From Oreohelix idahoensis (lineage: Eukaryota > Mollusca > Gastropoda > Stylommatophora > Oreohelicidae), in the NCBI GenBank assembly GCA_024509875.1, contig JAMPIV010019850.1, positions 430,001 to 494,000 on the forward strand: a stretch of DNA of 64,000 nucleotides, read 5' to 3'. Under the pieces are notes generated by a model, which saw only the letters and a program-made list of their open reading frames with translations, made no database searches and was not told the origin of the DNA. The stretch's first letter is position 1. Each line of letters begins with the position of its first letter. A program made the translations under genes and the position numbers. This document shows, piece by piece, positions 48,481 to 61,174 of this stretch.

Positions 48481-50260
48481 ACGCACTGGTTCTTTAGTAA
48501 GTTTATTTGAAAATGTGGTGCTGACCTGACGCCTCTGATTGACTATATTGGCGGGTCTAACCAATCGTGCCATGTTTACACAGCTTTTCAAAAAAAGTAC
48601 CCTTCCTTCCGTCTCCCCTAACAACAAAGAATCAATATTTATAGCCCGACTAATCGTGTTTAGCCTTACATTTACTTTCCGCCAATCAAATAGGAGGTAA
48701 CATGGGGACCTATTTCCAGTACAATGGTGGTGTGAAAATCTGCCACTGAGTGATTCTGATTTTGGTGTTGTCTGACATCCCTCACTATTTCTTTTGGCTA
48801 TAATTTGTTAATTCCTAGACTATTTGCGTAACGTTTAACATATTCTTTGTCAGCAAGTCCTAAGGAACCCAAATATATAAATTTAATGGGGCTAAGGGGC
48901 TGCGTTCAAAATATGCATTTTCCAGGATAGTCGTGTAGTTTTTTTTATTTTTTATGTTTAGAACCGCCACCTGTCCTGCTGTACTGTCAGACTAATGTCA
49001 GGATTTTAGACATAAAACAGTAGAATGTCATGTTTCCTAATAAGCGTTTTGTAAGTTTTTAAAACCTAACTCTCTGTATGGGTAGTGTTTTTTATCACTG
49101 TCGATTTGAAAAAAGCTAGTGCTTGTGGCCTTACACGCGTGTTAGGGGTGGCATTAATTGTTTATCGCGAGACTGTGGTAGTATTGCCTGCGTTCCGGCT
49201 TTCAGCCCCTCCCTTTCTTTCTATCCTTAGTCCATCTGTCTTTCGTTTATGGTAACTTAGTGTATAAAATGACATGAATGGAATATTAAATATAGGTCAG
49301 CTTGCGTATTTCAAGGTTTTTCTTAGAAAGGCAGTACACGTTTTATCGTAGAAAGCGGGTATTGAAGCAGTAGGCTTTTACTATCAACGTGAAACGTTAC
49401 AATTTGCAGACGAAGGAGAAAACAAGGGGGATTTCGAGTACAGTCATTGTGACAGCACTGTTCTTTACCATTCTTCTTTCCTTTTATTAAATTTATTTGT
49501 TAGGCTTTACATTTACTTTTTAATTTATATATGTGGATTAGAATTTCACACGACATAAATCGAAGTTAAATTTGTATAATAACTAATAACAAATTTAATA
49601 ATCATTTAGTTGTAATAAGGGTTTAAAAGAATGAATAATGTTCATCAGAAAGGTACCATCACTGTTGTGATGGGATACACGTTTTAAAAGAAGTTCACGT
49701 TGCAGCTTATAGGTTTTACCTATCTGCCACTGGTAGGTTCTGCTCCCGCTGATGCGTTGGTTCTCGGTAGATTGATTACTTATAACGCTCGTCGCTGGTC
49801 AAGGATGTAGAGCGTAGCACGTTCCCATAAGTGTCAGGGAGTGTCTACAAAGTTGGTCTCTCGTCTTAAAGCTCAGGCCACGTTACCCTTCTTGATCCAG
49901 AGATAGTACTCTCAACTGGTACCTCAACCAACAAGTATGGTAAAATAATACAAACGAACGCTCTCCTGACTATTGCGTTTCCCGACACATAAATATGTGT
50001 CCCCTTTTTCTACCATCCCATTTATCTCAGAATTTAACCTCGATAAGAATTAAACTTAATCCCTCGAGAGAAAACTTTCTTTACATTTAAATTGAAAAGC
50101 TTTATCTTTCTTTTACATTTAATTGAAAAGGTTTCTAGTACAGATGGAATATGTTTTCATTTATATCTACACTTGTTGAAAGGATTGAAACTTTCGTTAA
50201 TTTTAAAGTGAATGTGTTTACTTAGACATTTACACTGGTTTGAAAAGGTAAATATTCAAA
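48481..50260. other. Unassigned
   Basis: No gene, RNA or clear repeat recognised. A GC-richer segment at 49720-49920 has no feature I can name. Confidence 0.4.
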
Positions 50261-50643
50261 ACCATAATTCCCGCAGTAAGTACTTCGGTCGGTCGGTCAG
50301 TCGCATTTTGCATGCAGTCATTTGCGCACATTTTTCTAATTTCGAAAGAGTACATTAACTTTCAACCCCTTAGGGCTCTTACCGACGAGCGTTTCTTGCT
50401 GCGCGTTTCTCGCGCGTGACGAATGAAAGAGTAGGGATTTACAGACAGTCTCGCTCGGCTGCGCAGCCTGTAAATCCCTATTCTTTCATTCGTCACACGC
50501 GAGAAACGCGCAGCAAGAAACGAGACGATCACGTCATTCACAGCGAGCAAGCGAGACTATAGAAGAAGCAGCAATGTAATACATGTAACAGAAACAACAC
50601 ACTATAATTAAAAACCTGCCAATTTTGGCGGGTTGTTTCTAGC
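50261..50643 (-). mobile_element. Foldback/MITE-like element, member 2
   Basis: Minus orientation. The ends CCATAATTCCCGCAGTAAGT (right end inverted) and AACCTGCCAATTTTGGCGGG (left hairpin inverted) match members at 31.65 and 58.43 kb. It uniquely contains a large palindrome, arms 50391-50444 and 50468-50521, 54 bp each with about two mismatches. Confidence 0.75.
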
Positions 50644-50679
50644 TATACTTAGAATGTACATCATTTCTTTCATCTTTAT

Positions 50680-51470
50680 CTCCCTGCTCCATATGGAACT
50701 TGGGACTCCTGGGCTTTTAGTTCTCTTTAAGAAACTAGAGATAAGTAGTCACCAGCCCTTGCAGTGGTGGTTCATGAAATCAGCATTCTATACGCTGAGG
50801 TTGCCAGCCTCAGATGACTTGGACATCCACTAGAGATTTGAACATATTAATATTCACATGGTAATATATACATATTAGTTCACATGTTAGTAATGAAAAA
50901 TGACAAATTACGCCAATCCTGGCTCACAGACATTTTACTCAGATGAATAAAGTTAAGGCACTTGATTAGGCCTCTTTCACGTATTCTTGGGGGTCGTAAC
51001 GTTTATAAGATAATTCTTTCTATTACTCCGTGTGTCAGTTTCCTTAGATTCCGGTTTCCTTGTTAAAATGATAGAGATTTCCTGTGCTGTTTTGTCAGTC
51101 CGTCAAGATTCTCCAAGAAAAGGTGTTCAGTCTGATAAATGAAATTCTGAATACTAACTTCTGGCAGTCTGGTTGTGTCGTCTTGGCAAGCGATTTGTCA
51201 CAGTGTCTTAACACTGAACCGTGTCAGGTTATATTGCTTGTCCTACTCCCGCATCTCAGGGCTCCAATCATTTCAAACATGATTGTTGGGTGGGGTAATT
51301 TCAAAATATTCCGGCATAGAATAATTGTGCGCATGATGCAAAGGTCACGTCTCCCATATATGGCAATAAAACATCCGATGCCTGATGTACTAACTCACCA
51401 ACACATCTGCAAACTCATACGACAATGTGTTTCATATGTAACAACATATTACTCTCAGATAAAGTAATGT
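50680..51470 (+). repeat. Dispersed repeat, tandem copy 1
   Basis: Aligns with 51785-52400: TGCCAGCCTCAGATGACTTG, CATCCACTAG, CATATTAATATTCACATG, AGATTCCGGTTT and TCTGGTTGTGTCGTCTTGGC-like blocks. The 127-codon plus frame here (51084-51467) is not kept in the other copy, so it is probably not coding. Confidence 0.75.
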
Positions 51471-51784
51471 CTACGTGAAAGTCGGACAGGAAACGATTAT
51501 GTCATTCGTGTCTGTCCAAAATGTGTTGCACAGACGAGTAATCTTGTTATCTGTATCTTGAGCACACAACTCTAGCGAAAACTAAGCAGACCAATATGGG
51601 GTTCCTTGCGCTAATCTCAGGAAAGCTGTTCCGCGCCTAGAAAATGTGAAGTATTATCACCAACAAGGAGTATCAAATGTTTTGTCAATATCAAATATCT
51701 GCTACATAACAGAGAAAAAAAGTTCTGACCATGGAAAGCACGCAATTAGTCAGTACAACAATTTAAAATGAGTACTGCCGGAGT
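51471..51784. repeat. Inter-copy segment, duplicated at 52560-52860
   Basis: AAATTATCACC...GGAGTATCAAATG...ATAACAGAGAAA-like blocks recur at 52745-52830, showing that the tandem duplication includes this spacer. Confidence 0.6.
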
Positions 51785-52869
51785 GGTTCATGAAAGCATC
51801 ATTCTGTGTGCTGAGGGTGCCAGCCTAAAATGACTTAAGACATCCACTAGCAATTTTCACATATTAATATTCTCATGTCAATATATACATATTAGTTCAC
51901 ATGTTAATAATGCAAAATATATCATTTAAAATGTACATCTTACGCCAATCTTTTGGCTCACAGACTGCTGGCTCGGAGAAAAAGTTTAAGGCAGCTTGAC
52001 GATGCCTCTTACACGTGGTCTGGGGAGTTGTTATTTTACATATAAGCTCCCACTTTGACTTTGTGTTACAGTTTCCTCAGATTCCGGTTTTCCGTGTTAA
52101 AATGGTGGGTTTCCTGGACGTTAAGTGCTCAGACAAGGTCCGGTCTGGTAAATGAAATTTGCTGCTATTCTTAACTCTGGCAAGTTCTGGTTGTCTTTTT
52201 GGTGCGAGGTGAATTTTCAGTGTTCTAAACTCACTAAAGTGTTTAGGTTTTATTACACTTCGCTTCCCCCGCAGTACTTTGTTACGATTTAGGTAGGGTC
52301 CATTCAGGAATGTTGTTTTTCCTATGTTTTGAATGCCCTCAAATCGTTTCAAAACATGTGTGTTTGGTGGGGTAATTCAAAATGTATGTGCGTAACGCAA
52401 AGGTAAAGTCTTTCAAACATGAAAGTGAGATTTCCGTGCTATTCTCGTCAGTGAATACAAATAACTTCTTACTTTTATCTTAAGTAACATCTTCGTAATA
52501 ATTCTGCCGGAAGCTTATTACAACATTTCAACTGTCAAGTGTGTGTTTGTAGTCTATCCACAAGCGGATAATTTATCACCCGACACGCCTTAGGTAAACA
52601 CAACGCTCAGCAATTTTGCCTATTTCTTTACCCTGATGAAATAAAGAGTTCGCTCGTTCGTTCGTTCAGTCACTATACGAACTGACTGGCCCATCTGGTT
52701 TTTTACTTGTGCCTTATCTTAGCAAAGCCGAGAAGCTTAAAGCAACATGACGAATTATCACCGAAGGGAGTGTACAATGATATGAGAATACCAAATTTCT
52801 GCTTGATAGCAGAGAAATAAAATGTGCCGACCACTGAAATTTTCACGTAATCAGTACTCACAACACATG
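51785..52869 (+). repeat. Dispersed repeat, tandem copy 2
   Basis: Second unit of the roughly 1-kb duplication. It ends at the SINE insertion point; the sequence CCGGAG that follows CTACTG resumes at 53157. Confidence 0.72.
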
Positions 52870-52882
52870 TAACTGACTACTG

Positions 52883-53143
52883 TAAATAAATATTAGACAA
52901 ACATATATGTAGGTGATGCCTAGATGGCAAGGAGGATAGTGTGATTCGCTTGCATAACTAGGCGGGGTTGTCGCACGGAAGGTCCTGGGTTCGAGTCCTG
53001 GGTAAGCCACTGACGTCTGTGGTTTTTCTGTTGTCTAGTTTTCTACTTCTTTATTTCTTACAAGTGCCTGAAAACATACCTTTATGTTTGTCTAATATTT
53101 ATTTACTGTTTACAGGCCTCGGGTTTCTCTTCCTCATGTGTTA
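52883..53143 (+). mobile_element. tRNA-like SINE with 13-bp target duplications and a 23-bp inverted repeat
   Basis: Flanked by TAACTGACTACTG at 52870-52882 and 53144-53156. The body has a box-B-like GGTTCGAGTCC and CCTGGGTAAGCCAC, then TTTTTCTGTTGTCTAGTTTT and ACTTCTTTATTTCT, all shared with the copy at 62368-62545. TAAATAAATATTAGACAAACATA at 52883-52905 is a perfect inverted repeat of 53083-53105. Box A is not convincing. Confidence 0.8.
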
Positions 53144-53156
53144 TAACTGACTACTG

Positions 53157-53964
53157 CCGGAGAGGAGAGGAAATCGACCCAATAATTCCGTCACATTCTA
53201 TGAAAGAACTCACGGATTTCATTACCTAGTGACGATACACGTTAGTGCATCAAGACAACATATAGTCTCAACAACCAAAGTTTTTACACGTCTTGGTTCT
53301 GTAAGTTGTTTTGTATAACGAATTCTGCATTTTACGCCTTCTGTAAAAGGGTTAAATAAAAAAAAAATAAAAAAAACAATAACAGAAAATGACAAACATC
53401 TGACTTGAACAGTAACTCTCTTGATCAGAAAATACCAGCAACATTGTATACAGTTTTAGTTATTATCTTTAATTAAACAACACTGGCCAAAAGTTATTCC
53501 GTACTTGTATATTACTTTTCTTGAAACCCTTACTTTTCAGTACGCCATACAATGGCTTGATGTGTTTTTTTTTTTTTTTTTAGTACAACTGTTATCAGAC
53601 TTAATATTAAGGTAACGGTACAGGCTTTCATACTAACAGAAATATAATTAAAATGTTCATAACTAGAGTTAGTGACACCTATAAATAGTTTCACTCGGAA
53701 AGCTACAGGCTCATCTGTCGAGGTAAGCGACATTTCAACACAGTCAAAGAACATAAACTGATTCTACATATTTCGGTGAACTTATAGAGTCAAAGGTTAA
53801 AAAGTCTTTTCTGGCGTTCATCATATAACCGTGATAATACAGTTTAAAAACATGGGACAAACATCGTTTCCTGTCTGGCGTACACTTTAGTTATCTTGGA
53901 ACAATCTACAGGCAAATAGATGTGGTCCACTCTCGATTTAGCGTCAGTGGCCTAGTGAAAATAA
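53157..53964. other. Non-coding
   Basis: No supported feature. A T17 homopolymer lies near 53565. Confidence 0.4.
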
Positions 53965-54190
53965 AACATTGCATGAGTGAATGGTATACTGTCTTAATTA
54001 GTAAATTGGTATTTCCTACAAGACGTTGCTATAAAGTAAAAATGGCAATAAATTAATTCAATAATAATAAATAAAATATCTCATTAGTGAATGGTATATT
54101 GTCTTAATGAATTAGTAAATTGGTGTATTTCCTACAAGACGTTGCTATAAAGTCAAAATGGTAACAAATTAATTCAGTAATAATAAAGAC
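53965..54190. repeat. Tandem duplication of about 110 bp
   Basis: GTGAATGGTATACTGTCTTA through CCTACAAGACGTTGCTATAA and AATTAATTCAATAATAATAA occur twice in direct order. Confidence 0.88.
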
Positions 54191-54766
54191 ACGTCTGTCA
54201 GCGTGTTAATTAGTCTGGAGATGATGTTATTACTGACTGAGTAAAAACATGAGTGGGCGCGATTACTTTCAGTCAGTGATGGAGGGGTTTTTATTAGTAA
54301 GTGATTTAAGACTGAGCCTATTTATAAAAGGTATGTCAGCCAAAATGTGTTCAACAGACCAATCAGTGTTGTGTTTTTAATCGTGAGTGAATGGTGAGGA
54401 GGTTTTTTCGTACATGACAGGTGAGTCAGCGGGGTTAGTCTGTTCAGTGTTGTATTTATAAACCATCAAATAACCTGAAAAAAATGACGGAAATGAATTA
54501 TGGTGTGTATACACAAGCTACAACTTCTGATGATGTCATTTTTTCTCCTGTGGTAATTTTATATCTGTCCATGTCCTTTCAACTTCATTGGAGCTTTGTG
54601 ATCCAACTTATCATGACTTATGGTCAGTGGTCAAAACACTATGACAAAATTGAAAAACAGTGTTCTTTTAATTAATGCTGAAATTAATTTTCGTGGTGCA
54701 ATGTGCGTCGTTTCCGCATTTTCCTGACAATGTGTTTGCTCCTAGAACAGGGAATATAATTAACGT
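54191..54766. other. Non-coding
   Basis: No supported feature; the 63-codon frame 54484-54675 has no domain. Confidence 0.4.
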
Positions 54767-54970
54767 GTGACGGTACTGCCTCCTCTGCTTTGCAGTAGTG
54801 GTCCAACAGTGGCCAAAACTCAAGAGTATCTAAAATAGGTCGTCAAAGGTGTCTACCTTCGCACAAGATTACTCTTGGCAGAGTTGTAGATAGAATGGTA
54901 ATGACGCTTCTATCCCAAGGGAATATACATTAGATGTTTCCGAAGTCAAGAACAATGCGGCTTTGGCAGG
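54767..54970 (+). repeat. 200-bp dispersed repeat, copy 3
   Basis: GTGACGGTACTGCCTCCTCT through CAAGAACAATGCGGCTTTGG. Confidence 0.88.
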
Positions 54971-55111
54971 GCAATTGTTCTTATATCGGTCTGTCCCCTT
55001 TTGTGAAGATTTAAGCAATGGTTTTAGCTTGTTCAAGACCCCCAGCTGGTGTAAATCCAGCGAAATTCCTTTTTATAAGTATTAGCTCTGTAAACGTAAA
55101 TATCTTTATAT

Positions 55112-55391
55112 CTGCAGACCCAAGTAGAACAGTCCCAACTAGGATGGTTTGGCCATGTCTGCAGAATGGGAGAAGACCGGCTACCACGACAAGCATGGGA
55201 AACAAAGAGCCAAGGATCCAGACCCCCAGGACGACCCAGAGTCCGCTGGGAGGACAACATTAGACAATCTTTGAAGGACCGAGGACTAGAATGGAACCAG
55301 GCCAGGAGGAAGATAGCCGATAGGATAGTCTAGCGCTCTCTCTTCCAAACCTCTACACCTCACGGTAGAAGGGGAACGACTAAGTAAGTAA
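55112..55391 (+). pseudogene. LINE ORF2 C-terminus, source type of the 4.3-6.0 kb array
   Basis: One frame with a single TAG near 55331: QLGWFGHVCRMGEDRLPRQ, then [39 protein letters not shown] and [11 protein letters not shown] with TAA at 55385. This is followed by a TAAGTAAGTAAG tail and an (AT)n. The GHVCRM and GRPRVRW pattern is standard for RTE-like ends. 5'-truncated at about 55112 where block A continues without it. Confidence 0.9.
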
Positions 55392-55529
<138 letters not shown>

Positions 55530-57440
55530 GAATCTTTCTCACACGTTTGCTTTCGTACTTATAATAACTGAATAAACAATTATTGTTATATTTTAAAATA
55601 TCATGTAGCAAATTTAATAGTTAACTGGTTTAATAGGTTAAAATAACGATGAAATGATGTTGAATTTTAGATGTAAATCATATTTCTCGTCACTGAGACT
55701 TGGGTTGTGAATTTAAATTTAAAATTAAAACTTAATGTCCCTTTGCTGGTGCCTTTTACAAGCACTTAGCTGGTATGAGTGACTCCTGCAACCTTGGTTT
55801 CATCAATACTTTGTGATGATGACACTTCACAGTCTGATAGCTTCGTTGCTCAAACGGTCTGATAGCTTCGTTCCACAAACTTTAGACAAAAAAAGAACAA
55901 ATGCCTCTGCTATGTACATTTGGGGGCTGGCAATTAACAGGCGCATTGTCTAGCTTTATACCCACCAATGTTAGTCTCTCTGAATAATTAAATTCTTTTT
56001 TCATCATACACAGCGTAACTCAGGGAAGATGATTAGAAATCACCAAGTTTCTTCTGGGTGTTAAACTGGGAAAATATGTGCTACGACTGCGCGACATCAA
56101 TGATTTGCCTGAATTAAAATGATCAAGGTACATATATCTCACAAAATGATATGATACACTTGAGAAACATGTGATGTAATCATCACTCATCACTGCTCCA
56201 GTCGTAGTCTGGAGTTGGAGTTGCTGCTGTTTTCGCGTTTCTGAGCAAATTAGCATAAAACAAACACCGGCGCTTGCTGTAGTGGTTTATGAATAGACTA
56301 TTTTCATAGGTTGAGGTTGCCAGCCACATATATAACCACTTAGCAAAAAAACATGTCAAATTCACATTTGTAAAATAAATATTTACAATTACCCCAAAAT
56401 TTGGGAACGCAATCTCCTCGCACAATTTAGAATAGACGTGGCAATTTATTAGATGCTTCAAATCACTTGGCCTGGAAATTTTATAATTCCTCTTATGACG
56501 GTTGAATCTGATTACTTGGGTATCCAGACTTCGTATTTAAAATGCGGGTTTACTTTTAAGTCCCAGAGTTGCCCAAATACTATCCTGGTCCCTTAAGTTT
56601 CCAGTATTTGTATTTAAAATGCGGGTTTACGTTTAAGTTTTAATGTTGCCAAATTCTTCCGATCTGACACTTAAAATTCAGGAATTCTTAGTCCGATCCT
56701 TCTCTCTCTGGCTTCTGGGAGTTGCTAGTTGGACGTTGCGATGCAGTCTGATTTGTGAGTCCAAAGTCGCTAGATTATATCTCTTATTCTTAGTTCAAAT
56801 CCCAGATTGAGCTTCCGACGCATTTGTCAATTAGAACCATTGTGTATTCCGGCTCTCACTTTACACCAATCTAATCTCTTTTGCACTATGTGGGTAGAGG
56901 TGTTAAACCATTCTTTCCCGCACGTGTTTTAAAATATTGCATTTAAAATTCCAACGCGTGACTTCTTTCTAATAATGATGAAATACTTTAGCAGACTCAC
57001 AAACAAATCTGCGAACTTGTAATGTCCAGATGCTAACTTCCAATATTGCCTCCCCAGAAAGATCCTCTGTAACAATAAAGCAGGGATGGCTATTATCTCA
57101 TTATCACCTGTGTTTTTGTGCCTCCGCCAGTCGGATCTCTCAGACAGACAATATGCCATTCTATTTAACAATCGTACGAGACTATATTGTGTCAATAAAG
57201 AGTGTCTCTAACAAAGGTGGCTGTGCGACTCCAGAGATAAACGTATCACCAGCTGACCGGTGTAATTAACCTGGTATTGCTACGATTGACCTGGCGGAAC
57301 GTAAACATGTTTGTGGTGTGGTCACAGCAGAAAGAATGATATTGCAATAAATATGCTAAATAATAGAACGATGAGTGAGAAAAATGAGAGGAGGGGATGA
57401 GTGTTTAAAAAGTGCACGACTGATTTCGTCACAGTGAGAT

Positions 57441-58250
57441 CGGATGTCTAACCTTCTTGGATAAGGCGAAAAGTAGGAGGTCTCGTGCGCAAGTTGCGCA
57501 TTGTGAAAATCCCTCAGCAGTTGTAAATCGTAAAGCTTCCCTGGCAAAATTAAAAAAATTAGGAAACCTATCCACCACGATAATATTTATAGAATGTATC
57601 ATTCCTGTATACAGATATTAGGATACTCGCCGGTGCTAAGGAATTCGTACACTGTGCCGATATCCTCCATTTGTGATCTAAGGTAGGAGATCGCAGCACT
57701 GATAGAGTTGTCCGTTTCCATTGAAGAAGATCCTTAAAACCAAAACAAGCCTGACAATGCACTTAAAGGAGACTAACGCATGCATATTCTTTTAATGGAT
57801 GTTTAATTTAGTTATAACAATGCAATGCGCGGCGTTACCGTATTTTTTACCAAAAAAACCGATAGGATTGTTTCAATGTCGATTATTAACGTTTTATTAA
57901 GAGTTGGTAATTTGGGGAATAAAAGGGCATACGAAGATATATTAGCGAGTGAAAGGTGAGTACATGGAAGCCATCAGAGGTGAGTGAGTAAGGATATTAA
58001 AAAGTAACACGTGAGTGAGCTTACATATTAGAGCGCGGAATGGGTCGTTTATGTGACAAATAAGAAAAGGATTAATGATCCATCAAGCATGTCGTACAAG
58101 GCGACTGACATGAGGTTTCAATGAGGCTGCCAGCCTCACCATGTCAACCACATCGCTACAGAGACCACCGCTACAACAGCAGGTCAATGTCACATGCAGG
58201 CTTCCCGCTACGGCAGTAGCAGCAATGGTGGATCCGTGGGGAACATGATG
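57441..58250. other. Non-coding
   Basis: Short shared words with 13840-13900 (GCATGTCGTACAAGGCG) hint at another repeat. No gene seen. Confidence 0.4.
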
Positions 58251-58252
58251 AT

Positions 58253-58329
58253 AGTGGTCAGTGATTGAGTGGTCAGTGATTGAGTGGTCAGTGATTGATT
58301 GGCCAGTGATTGAGTGACCAGTGATTGAG
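58253..58329. repeat. 15-bp tandem repeat
   Basis: Five units of GTGGTCAGTGATTGA, the later ones varied. Confidence 0.88.
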
Positions 58330-58429
58330 CTTTTCTGTTCATAAGTGACCGGTGAGTGAGAACTTGAATAACTGAGTGATATAAATGTGAACCAGGGATC
58401 AATGACCGACAGGGGAGAAACTAATACTT

Positions 58430-58698
58430 ACTAGCAATAACCCGTCAAACGTGACGGGTTTTTAATTATAGTGTGCTCTTTCAGTTCCCGGATGAGCAGA
58501 TAGAAGTACATTCTTAAAGTGTTTTGATTTCTTTCCATTATACAGTGTAATCAAACTGTTCATGAACACCGTCATTTGAACGCTTGTCTTCGTTGATCGT
58601 ATCTATTTTCGGGAGAGTATATATAATGGAAACAATACAATTTTTCAACACGGTTGCATTCCTCAGCTGTGACCACCGTACACACGGCGAGAATTATG
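58430..58698 (+). mobile_element. Foldback/MITE-like element, member 3
   Basis: Left end ACTAGCAATAACCCGTCAAA with hairpin mate GACGGGTTTTTAATTATAGT, middle ATCAAACTGTTCATGAACAC and CGTCATTTG, right end CACGGCGAGAATTATG. It is the shortest member and lacks both large palindromes. Confidence 0.75.
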
Positions 58699-59139
58699 TT
58701 ATTTTAGATTCAATTTAAAAGTTCTTTGATGACAACATTTAGTGTGAAAATGCGTGGATTGTTTTCAAAGAGTGTTCCCTGATATTAAGTGGTTTTAACA
58801 AAATATTTCAAGTTTTCATAATTTGTACATCGGGCTCACGCCGCGCAAGTTGCACACCATGCGTTGCGCACTTTTTTTTTTCTGGCGCGAGTTACTATTT
58901 TGAGTGAGACCGACTGTCACGTAGGTCTTATGATCATTAAATTGCCTAGATCTTCTTCCTATTCTCTCACCCGGATCATTTTAATTTATTATCTGTCTTT
59001 ACCTTTTTCCGTTATTTTTCGCATCATTCGTTTGCGAAATATATTTCTTTCCTAATTCGCAAACTTTACCTGTTTCTTTTCTCAAAACTGAGAATCGCAC
59101 TAGCATTCTATTACATAGATGTCAGTCAGACGAGAAGTG
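58699..59139. other. Non-coding
   Basis: No supported feature. Confidence 0.4.
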
Positions 59140-59450
59140 TTATAATGCATTCCGTCAGACCGGAGAGCCGACAGCTGTCTGCAGTTTCCCCGGGGACAGT
59201 GTTTTCTACGGCTGAGTTCTGGGCCTGTAGTGTGAAAATTCACTCCGCGGGACATGGCAAGCAGACTGAGTGTCTGCATTTTTCAGTAAACCGCGAGCGT
59301 TTCGTCAAATAGCTCCGGCGAAAGCGTGAAAATCGCCCATGCCTTGTAGACGGTTGTCTGAGATTTGCAACTGTCACGCGCATTTCTCGGTCACTGATGG
59401 CAGTTACGTCACGCGTTAAGCTGACGTAGGTGTTTTACACGTAAAAGGGG
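59140..59450 (+). promoter_or_regulatory. CpG-richer stretch, possible promoter
   Basis: Unlike its AT-rich surroundings it has many CpG dinucleotides. It carries two CRE-like sites, TTACGTCA near 59404 and TGACGTAG near 59422. No TATA box is obvious. It lies upstream of the candidate exon at 60615. Function is inferred only from composition and position. Confidence 0.28.
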
Positions 59451-61093
59451 AGATGATTTCGGAGTTTGAGAAAATGTGGGATTGTTTGCCCCTGTTTTCA
59501 AATATCCACCCAGGAGCTGAAATCTGATTTCATTTCAGTCTTCAACATCTTCAGTAGACGGAACACGCGTGCTAGCGAATGAAGCTTGTATAGCGAATTT
59601 CATAGTTCTCGTCAGATTTCTGACGAGCTTCTAACTACCTATCTAGTGAATTATCCTAGTCGTGGTGTTACCGTAGTTCTGGGGTGAGATTAATACATTA
59701 TATCTAGTATTTTGTGAAGTGATAAAGTGTTAAGTCGCTTATTTCATATTTCACTAGTTAGGTTTTGCGCAGAGTGCCAAATTTATATAGTCTGTATTAT
59801 TTTCTAGTGACGTGTTTCAGTGGAAAGCAGAACAAATTATAATTTCTAGCATTAAACAATAATGTAGCTATAATGAAGTAAATTTTACTGCTAAGTAATC
59901 AGACGAGATCATATTTTTCTAAACTAACTTATAAATGCTAGAAGCCTTATGAGATGTTGACGGAACACGCACGTGTTCCTAAATTCATGAGGATTGATGA
60001 TTTTTTAAAAATATAACTTACTTTACGGGAAATTTAAATGATAAGTCAAGCGGTACGCTTGCAGTTTAAAAATGTAAGTTATATTGGGTACATATTGTAA
60101 ATTATTTGATATGTGTTCTTTCCTTTTTTTATATAGTGAAACTGTGGTACCCAACTTTGCCAGCGTTCTAGTACGTGAACATTATTTGTGAAGAAACTAA
60201 TCCCTTTCATTACCTGAACTTTAACAGTTAAATGAAGAAAGAGGCCTTCGCGCCAGAATTAATTCTTCCAGAATAACTCTTCAGTACAGTTCAGCCCGTT
60301 GTGGCAAGCACTTATCAGTACATTCCCGACAGAGTTTTTTTAAACAAATAGTGGGTTGACCAAATATAGTCATTTACTGAGATAAGGCACCCGACCTGAC
60401 ATTCCTCATTTCTAGAAACCTACGCTAGTGACACTGTGCTCTGCTAACTTTCGTGCCTGGACAAATTTTATGTGACTTAATCAGACATTCGAAAAATTAG
60501 AACACCCAAGGAATCGTTCCCTGAGACAGAGAGTTCAGTACGTCTTTTTGGAACTGGGGATTTCTTGGTCGATGACTGCATTTTCGGGTCTGTGTGAAGG
60601 TCCTAGAATTTATTATGTTCCCAGAGGCAGCGAGCAAAGTTGTAAGTATAAATGTGAGCACATGGCCATGGCTGAATGAATGAGTGTACGCAGGTCAGAG
60701 TGCTATTTTACTGTTGTATATTGTCACCCATGTGCTGTCTTAATTTTTTTAAATCTGCAGAATTTGTTGCTATTGCTAGAGTTTTCTTTTTCTTAGGCTA
60801 AATCAGATTATTCAACTCTGTTCATACATTTACGAGGAAAAAAAGAAAAACTCTTAGACTCAAACCCTATGTATCTATAACTCTTTGGGCCATCATCTGT
60901 TCTCTTAACGGGGCTGTGGGCCAAACCTAGAGTTAAGATTCTAACGGGCTATCATCCTTGTAGCATTTTCTTGAATTTTATGACTATTTGTATATGTTTT
61001 TCCTTGATGTATTTCTGTGGTGTTGTGAGAAGATTTTTAAATGATAATAAAAATCTCTCTTGAACTTAGAAATCGTGTTGGTCAGCTCGTTCT

Positions 61094-61094
<1 letters not shown>
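59451..61094. other. Otherwise unassigned region around the candidate exon
   Basis: No long frame. Possible 5'UTR and intron sequence as described for 60615. Confidence 0.3.
60615..60641 (+). CDS. Candidate short first coding exon
   Basis: ATG plus eight codons (MFPEAASKV) run into a near-consensus donor, GTT|GTAAGT at 60642. An acceptor-like CCTTTTTTTATATAG at about 60137 could end an upstream 5'UTR intron. A downstream acceptor at about 60757 (TTAAATCTGCAG) leads to a stop after 11 codons, with AATAAA near 61045, so the transcript could also be non-coding. Confidence 0.22.

Positions 61095-61095
<1 letters not shown>

Positions 61096-61172
<77 letters not shown>
61096..61172. repeat. (AT)n microsatellite, about 77 bp
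   Basis: AT dinucleotide. Confidence 0.95.

Positions 61173-61174
<2 letters not shown>

Noticed and set aside
51084..51467. 127-residue plus-strand protein
   Set aside because: The frame is not kept in the tandem duplicate at 52.1 kb.
52915..53010. A functional tRNA gene
   Set aside because: Only box B is convincing; a cloverleaf does not fold by eye and the copy has target duplications, so it is a SINE.
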